Assembly (NCBI GenBank): GCA_946414315.1
Contig: CAMKNZ010000010.1
Location: 1 to 64,000 of the forward strand
Reading direction: 5' to 3'
Source of the DNA: an uncultured Clostridia bacterium
GTDB lineage: Bacteria > Bacillota > Clostridia > Christensenellales > Aristaeellaceae
Length of the DNA: 64,000 nucleotides
Positions within the stretch are counted from its first letter, which is position 1. Every line of letters begins with the position of its first letter. Both the position numbers and the translations under genes were made by a program. The notes under the pieces were generated by a model, which saw only the letters and a program-made list of their open reading frames with translations, was not told the origin of the DNA and made no database searches. Positions 23,681 to 32,308 of the stretch are shown one piece after another.

Positions 23681-24463
23681 TTATTTCTTTTTCAGGATAT
23701 CCAGCGTGTGGTGCGAGGCGCCGATCAGGTCCTGGCGTTCGCAGATCGCGAAATGGTATTCCAGCCATTTGCCGAAGGTTTCGTCATCCATGGCGTCGAT
23801 GGTTTCACGCATGTAGTTCGTCGCGCCGTCCGTCGCAACCAGCTTGATCCGTTCTGCCGGAAACTCGGCGTCCAGGGACGCGATATCCTCCGTGCGCACG
23901 AGGTCGAACAGTTCCGACGGATCGCTGGCGCAGTGCCAGTCCGGTGTAACCAGGTTCCGGTCCAGTGCGTAACGCAGGTTGTTGCCCCGGAACATAAAGC
24001 CGATCACGCTTCCCTCGTTCATGCAGTAGGCAACCAGGACAGATCCGCCGGGTTTTGTCACCCGCATGGCTTCCGCCAGGGCCCGGACCTTGTCCTCCCT
24101 TGTGTAAAGATGGTACATCGGTCCGAGCACCATCGTCAGGTCATACGCTTCGTCCGGCAGAAAGGACAGGTCCAGCGCGTTGCCCTGAAGCGCCCGGATG
24201 GGTTCCGTTCCGTCCAGCTTGGACTTCAGGACCTCCAGGTTGTGCTGAATCAGTTCCACCGCCGTGACCCGGTATCCTTCCTTCGCCAGGGTAACGCTGT
24301 ACCGGCCTGTACCGGCGCCGACTTCCAGGATGTTCGGTTCCGCGGTCTCCCCAAGACATTCTCGGATGTATTTCATGGTGGTCAGGTATTCCACCTGCCC
24401 GTGGCGGGAAAGAAGCCTTTCCTCCTCGTTATAGTTGTTGTAGTATTCGTCAAGGTAATTCAT
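23681..24463 (-). CDS. SAM-dependent class I methyltransferase
   Basis: A 260-residue enzyme with motif I LEVGAGTGRYSVTLAKEG, VTAVELIQHN, LQGNALDLSF and VTKPGGSVLVAY. The target is unknown. Its start overlaps the stop of the GNAT gene upstream by four bases (ATGA), so translation is coupled. It belongs to the operon headed by the leader cassette. Confidence 0.88.
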   Translation of the reverse strand: MNYLDEYYNNYNEEERLLSRHGQVEYLTTMKYIRECLGETAEPNILEVGAGTGRYSVTLAKEGYRVTAVELIQHNLEVLKSKLDGTEPIRALQGNALDLSFLPDEAYDLTMVLGPMYHLYTREDKVRALAEAMRVTKPGGSVLVAYCMNEGSVIGFMFRGNNLRYALDRNLVTPDWHCASDPSELFDLVRTEDIASLDAEFPAERIKLVATDGATNYMRETIDAMDDETFGKWLEYHFAICERQDLIGASHHTLDILKKK

Positions 24464-24978
24464 CCGAACAGCCTCCTGTACAGTTTTGCGGGAATCACTT
24501 CGCTCCCGTCCAGTTTCCGGATCTCCGTTTCACCCGCATAGGTCATGCCGAGCTTTTCCATCACGCGCCGGCTTTTATGGTTCTCGTTGGCGAAGCTTCC
24601 CTGGATTCCCCGGACTTTCCGCTGTGTTCTGACATATTCCAGAACGCCCCGGATCGTTTCCCCGGCATACCCGTGTCCCCACTGGTCCTTCCGCAGGTTG
24701 TACCCGATCGTCCACAGGTCGTCTTCCGGCTTGTAAAACAGCCCGCCGCTGCCGATCAGCTCCCCGGTTTCCTTCAGGACGATCCCGGCATCGTAATCAT
24801 CCGGGTCTTCCGGATCCAGGCTTTCCAGCCAGGTCCGGACGTCCTCGGCCCTGGTATAAACAGGATAGACCATATACCTCACAACATCCGGATCGCCGCA
24901 CCACCTGAATGCCGCCTGCCAGTCGTCAGGCGTCAGGTTGCGCAGGATCAGCCGTTCGGTTTCAATGTGGATTTTCAT
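24460..24978 (-). CDS. GNAT-family N-acetyltransferase (RimJ/RimL type)
   Basis: A 172-residue acetyltransferase that starts IHIETERLILRNLTPDDW, the classical RimJ/RimL opening, and has LRKDQWGHGYAGETIRGVLE as cofactor site. AGGAGG lies 8 bases ahead of the ATG, and the leader-cassette terminator lies 30 bases upstream. It is therefore the first gene whose transcription would be controlled by the proposed attenuator at 25008-25229. Confidence 0.88.
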   Translation of the reverse strand: MKIHIETERLILRNLTPDDWQAAFRWCGDPDVVRYMVYPVYTRAEDVRTWLESLDPEDPDDYDAGIVLKETGELIGSGGLFYKPEDDLWTIGYNLRKDQWGHGYAGETIRGVLEYVRTQRKVRGIQGSFANENHKSRRVMEKLGMTYAGETEIRKLDGSEVIPAKLYRRLFG

Positions 24979-25007
24979 GGTCTTGTCCTCCTGTAAAACA
25001 ATATATC

Positions 25008-25038
25008 AAAAAACCGCTTATCTGTCAGAGATAAGCGG
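25008..25038 (-). terminator. Attenuator terminator of leader cassette, copy 1
   Basis: A perfect 10-bp stem (25014-25023 with 25029-25038) and a five-base loop are followed on the minus strand by six T. The 5' arm plus loop (25024-25037) can instead pair with the last codons of the leader reading frame (25069-25080), with only a two-base bulge, so an antiterminator is possible. Confidence 0.8.
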
Positions 25039-25065
25039 CTGTTGATCGATATACGGATATACCGG

Positions 25066-25164
25066 CTACGCTTCTCTGACGGTTGGATAATGGTATACGG
25101 AAACAGAGCGGACATGGTCTTCAGTGTTCGCCGGCAGGATATTGACAAGCCAGAACCGTTTCAT
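25066..25164 (-). CDS. 32-residue leader peptide, copy 1
   Basis: A 32-codon frame starts at ATG 25164, has AAGGAGC upstream (about 11 bases), and ends with TAG at 25066. It shares 14 of 32 positions with the peptide at 45009-45107, including ANT-x2-HVR in the middle and RE at the end. It has its own promoter and terminator. The last codons (VREA) encode the antiterminator strand. I infer a regulatory leader peptide; a free-standing microprotein is the alternative. Confidence 0.65.
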   Translation of the reverse strand: MKRFWLVNILPANTEDHVRSVSVYHYPTVREA

Positions 25165-25199
25165 GCGAAGATCCGCTCCTTTCCGAATGAATTGCACAG

Positions 25200-25229
25200 A
25201 CTATACAACGAAAAAACAATTTGTGTCAA
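25200..25229 (-). promoter_or_regulatory. Promoter of leader cassette, copy 1
   Basis: On the minus strand TTGACA (25229-25224) and TATAGT (25205-25200) are separated by 18 bases. The second cassette has the same elements and spacing. Confidence 0.8.
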
Positions 25230-25250
25230 GCAGAAATTAACGGGATGCCC

Positions 25251-27902
25251 TTATTCTTCCGTCTGCTGATTCTGATGCTTCTTCTGAATCCGGCGGCGGA
25301 CCGCCTTTTCGATCTCCACGATCGGGATCACCGCCAGGGCCAGCGCCAGGGCGACAAGGTATTCCGTGATGCTGATCGGCTGGAAGGAGAACGCCCTGTT
25401 CAGGAACGGCACAAAGATTACGGCCGCCGTCACCAGCAGGGAGAACGCCAGCGTTCCCCACAGCCACAGGTTCTGCTTCTTCAGGCTGAACAGGGACCTG
25501 TTCCGGGAACGCATGTTGAAGGAATGGAAAATCTCGATCATGCTCAGGGTCAGGAAAGCCATCGTCATCCCCGCGGAAGATTCCGCGATGGCCCAGGTGC
25601 CGCTCTCCATCCGGTGGCCGGCAAAATAGCTGAACACCGTGATCGCGGCAATGACCAGCCCCTGGAACGCGATGTCGAATCCCAGGCCGTCGGCAAAAAC
25701 GCTTTCCTTCCGTTCCCTCGGCGGCCGCTCCATCACGTCCTTTTCCGCCTCTTCCATGCCCAGCGCGATGGCCGGCATGGTGTCGGTGATCAGGTTGATC
25801 CACAGGATGTGGACGGGTTTCAGGATGGAGAAGCCCATCAGCGTGGCGGAGAACACTGCCAGCACCTCCGCCAGGTTGGCGGAGAGCAGGAACTGGATCG
25901 CTTTGCGGATGTTGTCATAGATGCGGCGGCCTTCGCCCACCGCGGATACAATCGTGGCAAAGTTGTCGTCCGTCAGGATCATGTCCGCCACGGACTTGGT
26001 CACGTCGGTACCGGTGATGCCCATGCCCACGCCGATGTCCGCGCTCTTGATGGACGGCGCATCGTTGACGCCGTCGCCGGTCATGGCCGTCACCTTGCCC
26101 AGGGCTTTCCAGGCGTTCACAATGCGGACTTTATTCTCCGGCTGCACGCGGGCGTAAACGGAATACCGCCGTACGTCGTTCGCGAAAACCTCGTCCGGAA
26201 TCGCGTCCAGCTCCGCCCCGGTGATCGCCATCTGTCCGGGCTTCAGGATCCCCAGCTCCCGGGCGATGGCCATCGCGGTATCCTTGTGGTCTCCGGTGAT
26301 CATGATTGGCCGGACGCCGGCGTCCCGGCATTCCCGGATCGCGTCCCGGACCTCAGGACGGATGGGATCGATCATGCCGCACATACCGATCCAGGTCAGA
26401 TCCTGTTCCAGCTCTTCCGGCGCGTTGGAAGCGGGCCGTTCGTCATAGATCCGCTGGGCGGCGCCAAGCACCCGCAGGGCCTGGTCGGCCATGGTCTTGT
26501 TTGCTTCCAGAATCTGCTTCCGCTGGGCGTCTGTCAGCGGCACAGCCTGCCCTTTCTGCCAGATCCGGCTGCATCGGCGCAGCACCTCATCCGGCGCGCC
26601 TTTGGTAAACTGGATAAACCCGTCTCCGGCGCTTGCCCGGTGCAGGGTGGTCATCATCTTGCGCAGGGAATCGAATGGCGCCTCGTCCACTCGCGGCAGG
26701 TCCGCGGCTAGCTCGTTCTTCGGCAGCCCGTTTTTGTTCGCGTCGTTGACAAGGGCGCACTCCGTCGCCTCGCCCACCGCCTCGCCCTGTTCCAGTTCCG
26801 CGTCGGAGCACAGGGCCATGGCGGTCATCAGCAGTTTCTCATCCCCGGTCACTTTCCGGACCACGGTCATTTTGTTCTGGGTCAGGGTACCGGTCTTGTC
26901 CGAGCAGATGATCTGCGTGCAGCCCAGGGTTTCCACCGCCGTCAGTTTCCGGATGATCGCGTGGTTTTTGCTCATCCGCGTCACGCCGATGGACAGCAGC
27001 ACCGTCACCACGGCGCTCAGTCCTTCGGGGATCGCCGCCACCGCCAGGGAAACAGCAATCATAAAGGTATCCAGGACGGCCTTCCCGCCGTTCCGCACCA
27101 GGTTGATGATAAACACAAAGGCGCAGATCGCCAGGATCATGGCGGACAGTTTCCGGGACAGCTCATTCAGTTTGATCTGCAGCGGCGTTTCTTCTTCCTT
27201 CGCGCTGGTCAGCGCGTCGGCAATGGCACCCATCTCCGTGTCCATACCGGTGCCGGTCACCACGGCGTGTCCCCGGCCGTAGGTTACGATAGAGCCCATA
27301 TAGACCATATTCTTCCGGTCGCCCAGGGAGACTTCCCCGTTATCGGCAGCCGCAAGCGCTTCGCTCTGTTTTTCCACGTCTGTGGATTCCCCGGTCAGGG
27401 CGGCTTCCTGGGTCTTCATGGAAGCACATTCCACAATCCGCGCGTCCGCCGGAACTGCGTCCCCGGCTTCCAGGATCAACAGGTCCCCCCGGACCACTTC
27501 GTCTGCCCGGACGGTTTTCTGGTGTCCGCCGCGGATGACCTTGGCCGTTGCCGCCGCCACCTGCTGCAGGGCCTCGATGGCGGCCTCCGCCTTGCTTTCC
27601 TGGTATACGCCCAGGCAGGCGTTGACCAGTACGACAGCCAGGATAATCGCTGTGTCCGTCAGGCTCTCATGGGCGTATACGGCGGTCACCGCGCTGACGA
27701 TTGCCGCGATGATCAGCACGATGGTCATCGGGTCCTTCAGTTCCCCGATGAACTTCTTCAGCAGGCTGTCCTTTTTGGCTTCCCTGAGTTTGTTGGGGCC
27801 GTCGCGGGTCAGCCGCGCGCCGGCTTCTTCGTCGGTCAGGCCTTCCATGCCGGAACCGGCTTCAGCCAGCACCGCTTCTTTTTCTTCCAGATACGGTTTC
27901 AA
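25251..27902 (-). CDS. Calcium-translocating P-type ATPase (type II)
   Basis: An 883-residue P-type ATPase of the SERCA/PMR1 group that exports Ca2+ using ATP. Visible are the actuator motif TGES (about residue 175), the helix-4 ion site IPEGL, the phosphorylation site SDKTGTLTQNK (about residue 335), GDGVNDAPS in the hinge, and C-terminal helices with NLITDTMPAIALGMEE. The TTG start has GGAGG 9 bases upstream. It stands alone, followed closely by the leader cassette on the same strand. Ca2+ rather than Mn2+ or Na+ specificity is a family-level call. Confidence 0.9.
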   Translation of the reverse strand: MKPYLEEKEAVLAEAGSGMEGLTDEEAGARLTRDGPNKLREAKKDSLLKKFIGELKDPMTIVLIIAAIVSAVTAVYAHESLTDTAIILAVVLVNACLGVYQESKAEAAIEALQQVAAATAKVIRGGHQKTVRADEVVRGDLLILEAGDAVPADARIVECASMKTQEAALTGESTDVEKQSEALAAADNGEVSLGDRKNMVYMGSIVTYGRGHAVVTGTGMDTEMGAIADALTSAKEEETPLQIKLNELSRKLSAMILAICAFVFIINLVRNGGKAVLDTFMIAVSLAVAAIPEGLSAVVTVLLSIGVTRMSKNHAIIRKLTAVETLGCTQIICSDKTGTLTQNKMTVVRKVTGDEKLLMTAMALCSDAELEQGEAVGEATECALVNDANKNGLPKNELAADLPRVDEAPFDSLRKMMTTLHRASAGDGFIQFTKGAPDEVLRRCSRIWQKGQAVPLTDAQRKQILEANKTMADQALRVLGAAQRIYDERPASNAPEELEQDLTWIGMCGMIDPIRPEVRDAIRECRDAGVRPIMITGDHKDTAMAIARELGILKPGQMAITGAELDAIPDEVFANDVRRYSVYARVQPENKVRIVNAWKALGKVTAMTGDGVNDAPSIKSADIGVGMGITGTDVTKSVADMILTDDNFATIVSAVGEGRRIYDNIRKAIQFLLSANLAEVLAVFSATLMGFSILKPVHILWINLITDTMPAIALGMEEAEKDVMERPPRERKESVFADGLGFDIAFQGLVIAAITVFSYFAGHRMESGTWAIAESSAGMTMAFLTLSMIEIFHSFNMRSRNRSLFSLKKQNLWLWGTLAFSLLVTAAVIFVPFLNRAFSFQPISITEYLVALALALAVIPIVEIEKAVRRRIQKKHQNQQTEE

Positions 27903-27959
27903 TCGATTTGTCCTCCAGTGTCCGGCCCTCAGAATAGTCGGGTCGTTTGATCCATCAGT

Positions 27960-29849
27960 TTATGATACCGGTTTGATCGGATGATCAGCGGGCGCTGCTT
28001 TCTCTTCCGGTGCCTGGTCCAGCAGCATCGCAAAAGTCATCTGCGCTTCATCGGTCTCCGCTTTCTTCAGCCGGTCAAAGTACTGCTTATGCGTATCCTC
28101 CAGCACTTTTCTGTAAGCAGCGTCCCCGTTCTTGTCCAGCGTTTCCAGGAACAGGTGTTCTCTGGAAGCAAGTTCGGGATGGATGCGGACCAGCGTCGCC
28201 ATACCGGTATTGGAACAGGTACCCGCCACCCGCTTGTATTCCGCCATCAGGTTGGAAAAGATCGCGTCCGCCAGCAGGGAACACTCCCCGGCGCTCATCC
28301 GGTTGAAGTGGTTTCGCGTCATTTCGTTGATCAGGTCGGTCACCACATGAACCTTCGGTTCAATGACAGTCGCCGCTTCCTCGCTGCGTTCCGCAAAGGC
28401 TTTCTCCGCGTCATCCAGAAGATCCCGGATCAGTTCCTGGAGAACTGCCAGTTCTTTTTTACAGGTGTCGGAAAAGCCGGTGTTATTGTCGGACAGTTTT
28501 GCCGCGATCCCGGCAATATTGACCGCCTGGTCTCCCAGCCGTTCAAACTCTGTGGTCACCTTGTAATACTGGTTCAGCATCGAAACATGGAGCTCACCCT
28601 GAAGGTGCGGAAGCAGTTCCACCAGGTAGCGGCTCAGATGGTCTGTCAGCCGGTCGATCTGCATTTCCCTGGCCGCAATCTCCTCCTGCCTGGCCCCGTT
28701 GTATTCTTCCATCTGCAGCTGCGCTTTTTCAAGGTTTTCCCTGGAAAGGCTGAACATCGTCCTCAGCACGTTATAGCAGCTCTGGAGCGCCAGCGCGGGT
28801 GTGGCAAAGAACACCGGATTCAGCGCCTTGATCAGTTCCCCGTGCGGGTCTTCCTCTTCTTTCTTCTTACGGACAATCTTGTCGCTCAGTTTTTCAAAGA
28901 CGCGAAGCATCGGCAGCAGGCTGATCGCGCAGACCAGGTTAAACACGGTATTGGTATTGGCGATCATGCCGGAATTGACCGTGGCGTCCCATAACCCGTC
29001 CAGCAGGCCGAGATGATGGATGACGGTGATGACCACCAGAACCATCACGGATTTACACAGGTTGTACAGAATATTCACGATGCCGACCCGCTTTGCTTCC
29101 CGGTTTGCCCCGATGGAGCATACGATGGCCGTGGTTACGCAGTCGCCCAGATAAACGCCGACAATCACGGAATAGATCGCCTTGAACGTCAGCAGGCCGC
29201 TGGCGGAAAATGCCTGCAGGATACCGATCGTCGCGGAGGAACTCTGCAGCGCGAAAGCCACGCCCGCGCCGGTCAAATAGCCCAGGAAGGGGTTATCGCC
29301 AAGGCCCGTAAACAGGTTATCCACGGCGCCGGATTCCTGCAGCACACGGACAGCGCTGGTCATATTCAGCAGGCCGGAAAAAAGAATTCCGAATCCGATG
29401 GCGATATTGCCGATGGATTTGGAATTCCGGAGGATCCCGGTCATGATCAGAACAATTCCGATGATCAGGGCAATCGGAGCAAGGGTGGACGGTTGAAACA
29501 GACGAAGGAATGAAGAACCGGACGCGTTGATATCCAGCAGCCGGATGATCTGTCCGGTCACGGTCGTGCCCACGTTCGCCCCGACAATAATGCCAAAGGA
29601 CTGCCGCAGTGACAGGATCCCGGCTCCGACAAGGCCGGAAGTGATCACAATCGTCGCCGTGGATGACTGAATCAGCGCGGTCACGGCAATCCCAAGCAGG
29701 AAAGCTTTCAGTGCGCTGTCGGTCACTTTCTCCATCACGACTTTAAATGTTCCCGATGAGTTTTCTTTCAGGGAATCCCCCATCAGGCGCATGCCGTAAA
29801 GAAACATCGCCAGGCCGCCGAGAAGCGACAGGATATCAAAGAAATTCAT
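27960..29849 (-). CDS. Na+/phosphate cotransporter family II with PhoU-like C-terminus
   Basis: A 629-residue membrane protein of the NptA/PhoU type. The first 310 or so residues contain two inverted transport repeats, each with a QSS motif (ALIQSSTATIVITSG and FALQSSSATIGILQ). The C-terminal 270 residues are a helical PhoU-like domain with ERLGDQAVNI. It would take up phosphate with sodium, or regulate phosphate or cyclic nucleotide-linked transport. GGAGG lies directly ahead of the ATG. A strong hairpin and a coiled-coil protein gene lie downstream of its promoter side. Confidence 0.87.
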   Translation of the reverse strand: MNFFDILSLLGGLAMFLYGMRLMGDSLKENSSGTFKVVMEKVTDSALKAFLLGIAVTALIQSSTATIVITSGLVGAGILSLRQSFGIIVGANVGTTVTGQIIRLLDINASGSSFLRLFQPSTLAPIALIIGIVLIMTGILRNSKSIGNIAIGFGILFSGLLNMTSAVRVLQESGAVDNLFTGLGDNPFLGYLTGAGVAFALQSSSATIGILQAFSASGLLTFKAIYSVIVGVYLGDCVTTAIVCSIGANREAKRVGIVNILYNLCKSVMVLVVITVIHHLGLLDGLWDATVNSGMIANTNTVFNLVCAISLLPMLRVFEKLSDKIVRKKKEEEDPHGELIKALNPVFFATPALALQSCYNVLRTMFSLSRENLEKAQLQMEEYNGARQEEIAAREMQIDRLTDHLSRYLVELLPHLQGELHVSMLNQYYKVTTEFERLGDQAVNIAGIAAKLSDNNTGFSDTCKKELAVLQELIRDLLDDAEKAFAERSEEAATVIEPKVHVVTDLINEMTRNHFNRMSAGECSLLADAIFSNLMAEYKRVAGTCSNTGMATLVRIHPELASREHLFLETLDKNGDAAYRKVLEDTHKQYFDRLKKAETDEAQMTFAMLLDQAPEEKAAPADHPIKPVS

Positions 29850-30058
29850 AAAGCCTCCGCTGTGTACCGGTTTCCGAAGCCCGGACTGATCCGATGCGAG
29901 CCTGCAGCTTCATCATTCCGGCTGCCGGGAGTCTGTATCCTCCTCCGGCAGGCAGATCAATGCGCTGTTATCTGATATCGTATCACCGTATGATGCCGCT
30001 GAACAGTTGTTTTGGCATTATTTAACACAAATTTAAGGCTGCCCAGCCGCAAACAGTT

Positions 30059-30084
30059 CATGAGGTGCGTTTCCGCACCTCATG
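30059..30084. terminator. Perfect 11-bp hairpin without T-run
   Basis: CATGAGGTGCG pairs with CGCACCTCATG around a four-base loop. It follows the stop of the coiled-coil gene at 30120 on the minus strand. No T-run follows, so it may be a 3' stabiliser, a weak terminator or a protein site. Confidence 0.5.
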
Positions 30085-30119
30085 ACTCCGGACAGTTCTG
30101 TTGTTTTCAGCAGCATCCT

Positions 30120-30653
30120 TTAAACGTACCCGTACTTCCGGGACGCGTGATACTTTTCATCCTCATCCGGGAACTGAATCACCGGCACGTCCGCAGCCAT
30201 CGCGGCCGTCCGTGCGTCCCTTTCCAGATCTTCCGCCAGGTCCCGGATTTCCTTTGCTTCCCGGGTATCGCATTCCGGTAGCGCATAAACTTCCCGGCTG
30301 CCTGTCTCTGTCTTTTGCTCTTCCCGCGCCGCTTTCCGGGCTTCCCGCTCAGCTCTCCGGGCTTCCGCCTCCGCGTGAATGGCCTCCATGCGTTCTGCGA
30401 TCCGCTGATCATGCTCCGCTTTCCGGGCATCGCGGATTTCTCTCCGGACAGCCCTGACAGCCTCACGGGCGGTTTTCTCCGCTTTTCTCGCCGTCTCCCG
30501 GACATCTTCCTGTACCCGGTTCATATTGAAGTCCCGGTTCGCGAAATAGCCTAAAAGGGCGCCGAGCAGCAATCCCCTGCGCAGCGCGCGGCGGTGACGC
30601 CGTCCCCCGAACAGAAGATTTCCCAAAGACAGAATACCCAGCAGCCGAAGCAT
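30120..30653 (-). CDS. Charged coiled-coil protein with hydrophobic N-terminus, unrecognised
   Basis: A 177-residue protein. Residues 1-45 are hydrophobic with Arg/Gly (LLGILSLGNLLFGGRRHRRA) and could anchor it in the membrane. Residues 50-115 form a long helix rich in Glu, Arg, Lys and Ala, with a repeating A-R-K-A-E pattern typical of a coiled coil. A short acidic C-terminal tail follows. GGAGGAAAAGG precedes the ATG. I do not recognise a family; DUF-type apolipoprotein-like or YtxH-like stress proteins have a similar layout. Confidence 0.6.
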   Translation of the reverse strand: MLRLLGILSLGNLLFGGRRHRRALRRGLLLGALLGYFANRDFNMNRVQEDVRETARKAEKTAREAVRAVRREIRDARKAEHDQRIAERMEAIHAEAEARRAEREARKAAREEQKTETGSREVYALPECDTREAKEIRDLAEDLERDARTAAMAADVPVIQFPDEDEKYHASRKYGYV

Positions 30654-30820
30654 TTTCCTTTTCCTCCGTTTCCGGTGATTCTTTCACCGTGATGACAGCA
30701 TATCACCGTTCAACGGCGGAATACAGGACGCGCTTCGAAAGATAGCGCTGTTTATTTCTCTCTCCGCAGGAAAAATATCCCCGTGTCCTTCTGTTTCAAA
30801 GGTCCATTCCCATCAGCAGA

Positions 30821-31025
30821 TTACAGTTCGCAGATCAGTTTTACTTTCAACGACCTTTTCGTCAGAAATTCGGCATTCTCGTCCATGGATGACCTTGGAT
30901 GCTGACAGACATCAACGCCTGCGGCAATCGGTTCATCAATCATATACAGATATCCTTTTTGCGTGCCGTTATGGGTTATCACGCCGTCATCGTCATACAG
31001 AACTCTTCCACACGATCATCTTCAT
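30821..31025 (-). pseudogene. Frameshifted small gene, unrecognised
   Basis: A ribosome binding site GGAGGA and an ATG at 31025 open a frame that stops after ten codons. The next frame, from about 31010, is open and protein-like (LYDDDGVITHNGTQKGYL ... RSLKVKLICEL) and ends with TAA at 30821. A one-base shift would join both into a protein of about 65 residues. This suggests a recent frameshift, or a sequence error. Confidence 0.4.
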
Positions 31026-31067
31026 TCCTCCTGTGAGCGGTTTGCATCGGTTCTGTCCTCCGCCCGA

Positions 31068-31712
31068 TCAGATCAATATCGCAATCAGCACCGCCGAATA
31101 GTAGATCACGGAAATCAGATTCATCCATCCGCCCGAAATAATCACACGTGCGCCTTTGGGCAGTCTGCTGACCGCAGGTTTCAGCAGAAACAGCATTCCT
31201 GGGCTTAAAAGAAATATCCACCTTGGCAGTACTGTCTTCCCTGTCACGATCAGAAAGATCAGCAGAAGAAATCCAATTCCTTCACCGGCATACAGGATCA
31301 GCGGCATCTTCTGAAAATACTTCATGGCAGCATTCAGGGCGTTCCGGCCCCCGTCGTCTCCCAGAAGTCCAAGATACGCGCAGTGGCTGTGATAGGCACC
31401 GCCGATGATAATGCCAAAGCAGGATAGAAGAAAGGCAGCCATGGCAAGCGTGTATGTCTGTTCGTTGGTCATCAGCACGATATGATAGAACCCGATGCAG
31501 TACAGAAAGGCCGCGATGGGTCCGATCATGCCGCCGGCCATGACACGCCCAGCCGGCAATTCTTTCATGACGTCAATGATGGCATTGATTCTTTCTTCTG
31601 CCGAACTTTTCGGGCCGCAGGCGAAATCCTCCGGAGTGTAGTAAAGCAGCATATCCCCCGCGAACATCAGCAGAGCTCCCGCAAGTCCAATCCAGAGTGT
31701 TGTCAGCAGCAT
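31068..31712 (-). CDS. Multi-pass membrane protein, DUF6796-like
   Basis: A 214-residue protein with six or so hydrophobic helices, starting LLTTLWIGLAGALLMFAGDM. Between helices are conserved-looking polar stretches (YYTPEDFACGP and GGAYHSHCAYLG). The pattern matches the DUF6796 family, which has no known function. AGGAG stands 8 bases ahead of the ATG. No obvious operon partner. Confidence 0.65.
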   Translation of the reverse strand: MLLTTLWIGLAGALLMFAGDMLLYYTPEDFACGPKSSAEERINAIIDVMKELPAGRVMAGGMIGPIAAFLYCIGFYHIVLMTNEQTYTLAMAAFLLSCFGIIIGGAYHSHCAYLGLLGDDGGRNALNAAMKYFQKMPLILYAGEGIGFLLLIFLIVTGKTVLPRWIFLLSPGMLFLLKPAVSRLPKGARVIISGGWMNLISVIYYSAVLIAILI

Positions 31713-31864
31713 CTTCCCATCTCCTGTTTCATGGTATCATCCTCCAGGGGCTTGCACAACCCACGGGATGTCCGCCGGTCGCAGCGCACGCCGCACAGGA
31801 CCGGCAGGCTTTTGTTATTGATCGCCGCAAGGGTGAAACTGCATGATTTCCTGCCTGCGGTATA

Positions 31865-32278
31865 TCACAGCACCATGAACAGCGTTCCCGCGCCGATCAG
31901 GATGCAGCCGATCAGGGATTTTGCAGTGAATTCCTCGTGCAGGAAAACAAAGGCCAGCACCAAGGTAATAACCACGCTCAGCTTGTCGATGGGCACGACC
32001 TTCGAGGTCTCTCCGACCTGCAGGGCTTTGTAGTAGCACAGCCAGGAGGCGCCTGTGGCCAGGCCGGACAGGATCAGAAAGATCCAGCTTTTCTGGCTGA
32101 TGGACTTGATGCCGCCCTGCGTGTTCGTCAGGAACACCATGCCCCAGGCCATCACCACCACGACCACCGTGCGGATGGCCGTGGCCAGGTTGGAATTTAC
32201 GCCCTCAATGCCGATCTTGGCAAGGATGGACGTCAGCGCCGCGAACACCGCAGATCCCAATGCGAACCAGTACCACAT
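31865..32278 (-). CDS. EamA/DMT-family transporter, single-repeat (half-size)
   Basis: A 137-residue membrane protein with four to five helices and one EamA repeat (WFALGSAVFAALTSILAKIG ... YYKALQVGETSKVVPIDKLS ... LHEEFTAKSLIGCILIGAG). Full-size DMT transporters have two such repeats, so it would work as a homodimer, as known for half-size members. The substrate is unknown. GGAGG precedes the ATG. The MBL-hydrolase gene upstream ends 31 bases ahead. Confidence 0.85.
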   Translation of the reverse strand: MWYWFALGSAVFAALTSILAKIGIEGVNSNLATAIRTVVVVVMAWGMVFLTNTQGGIKSISQKSWIFLILSGLATGASWLCYYKALQVGETSKVVPIDKLSVVITLVLAFVFLHEEFTAKSLIGCILIGAGTLFMVL

Positions 32279-32308
32279 GTTTCTGCCTCCGATCTTTTTC
32301 GCAATAAG

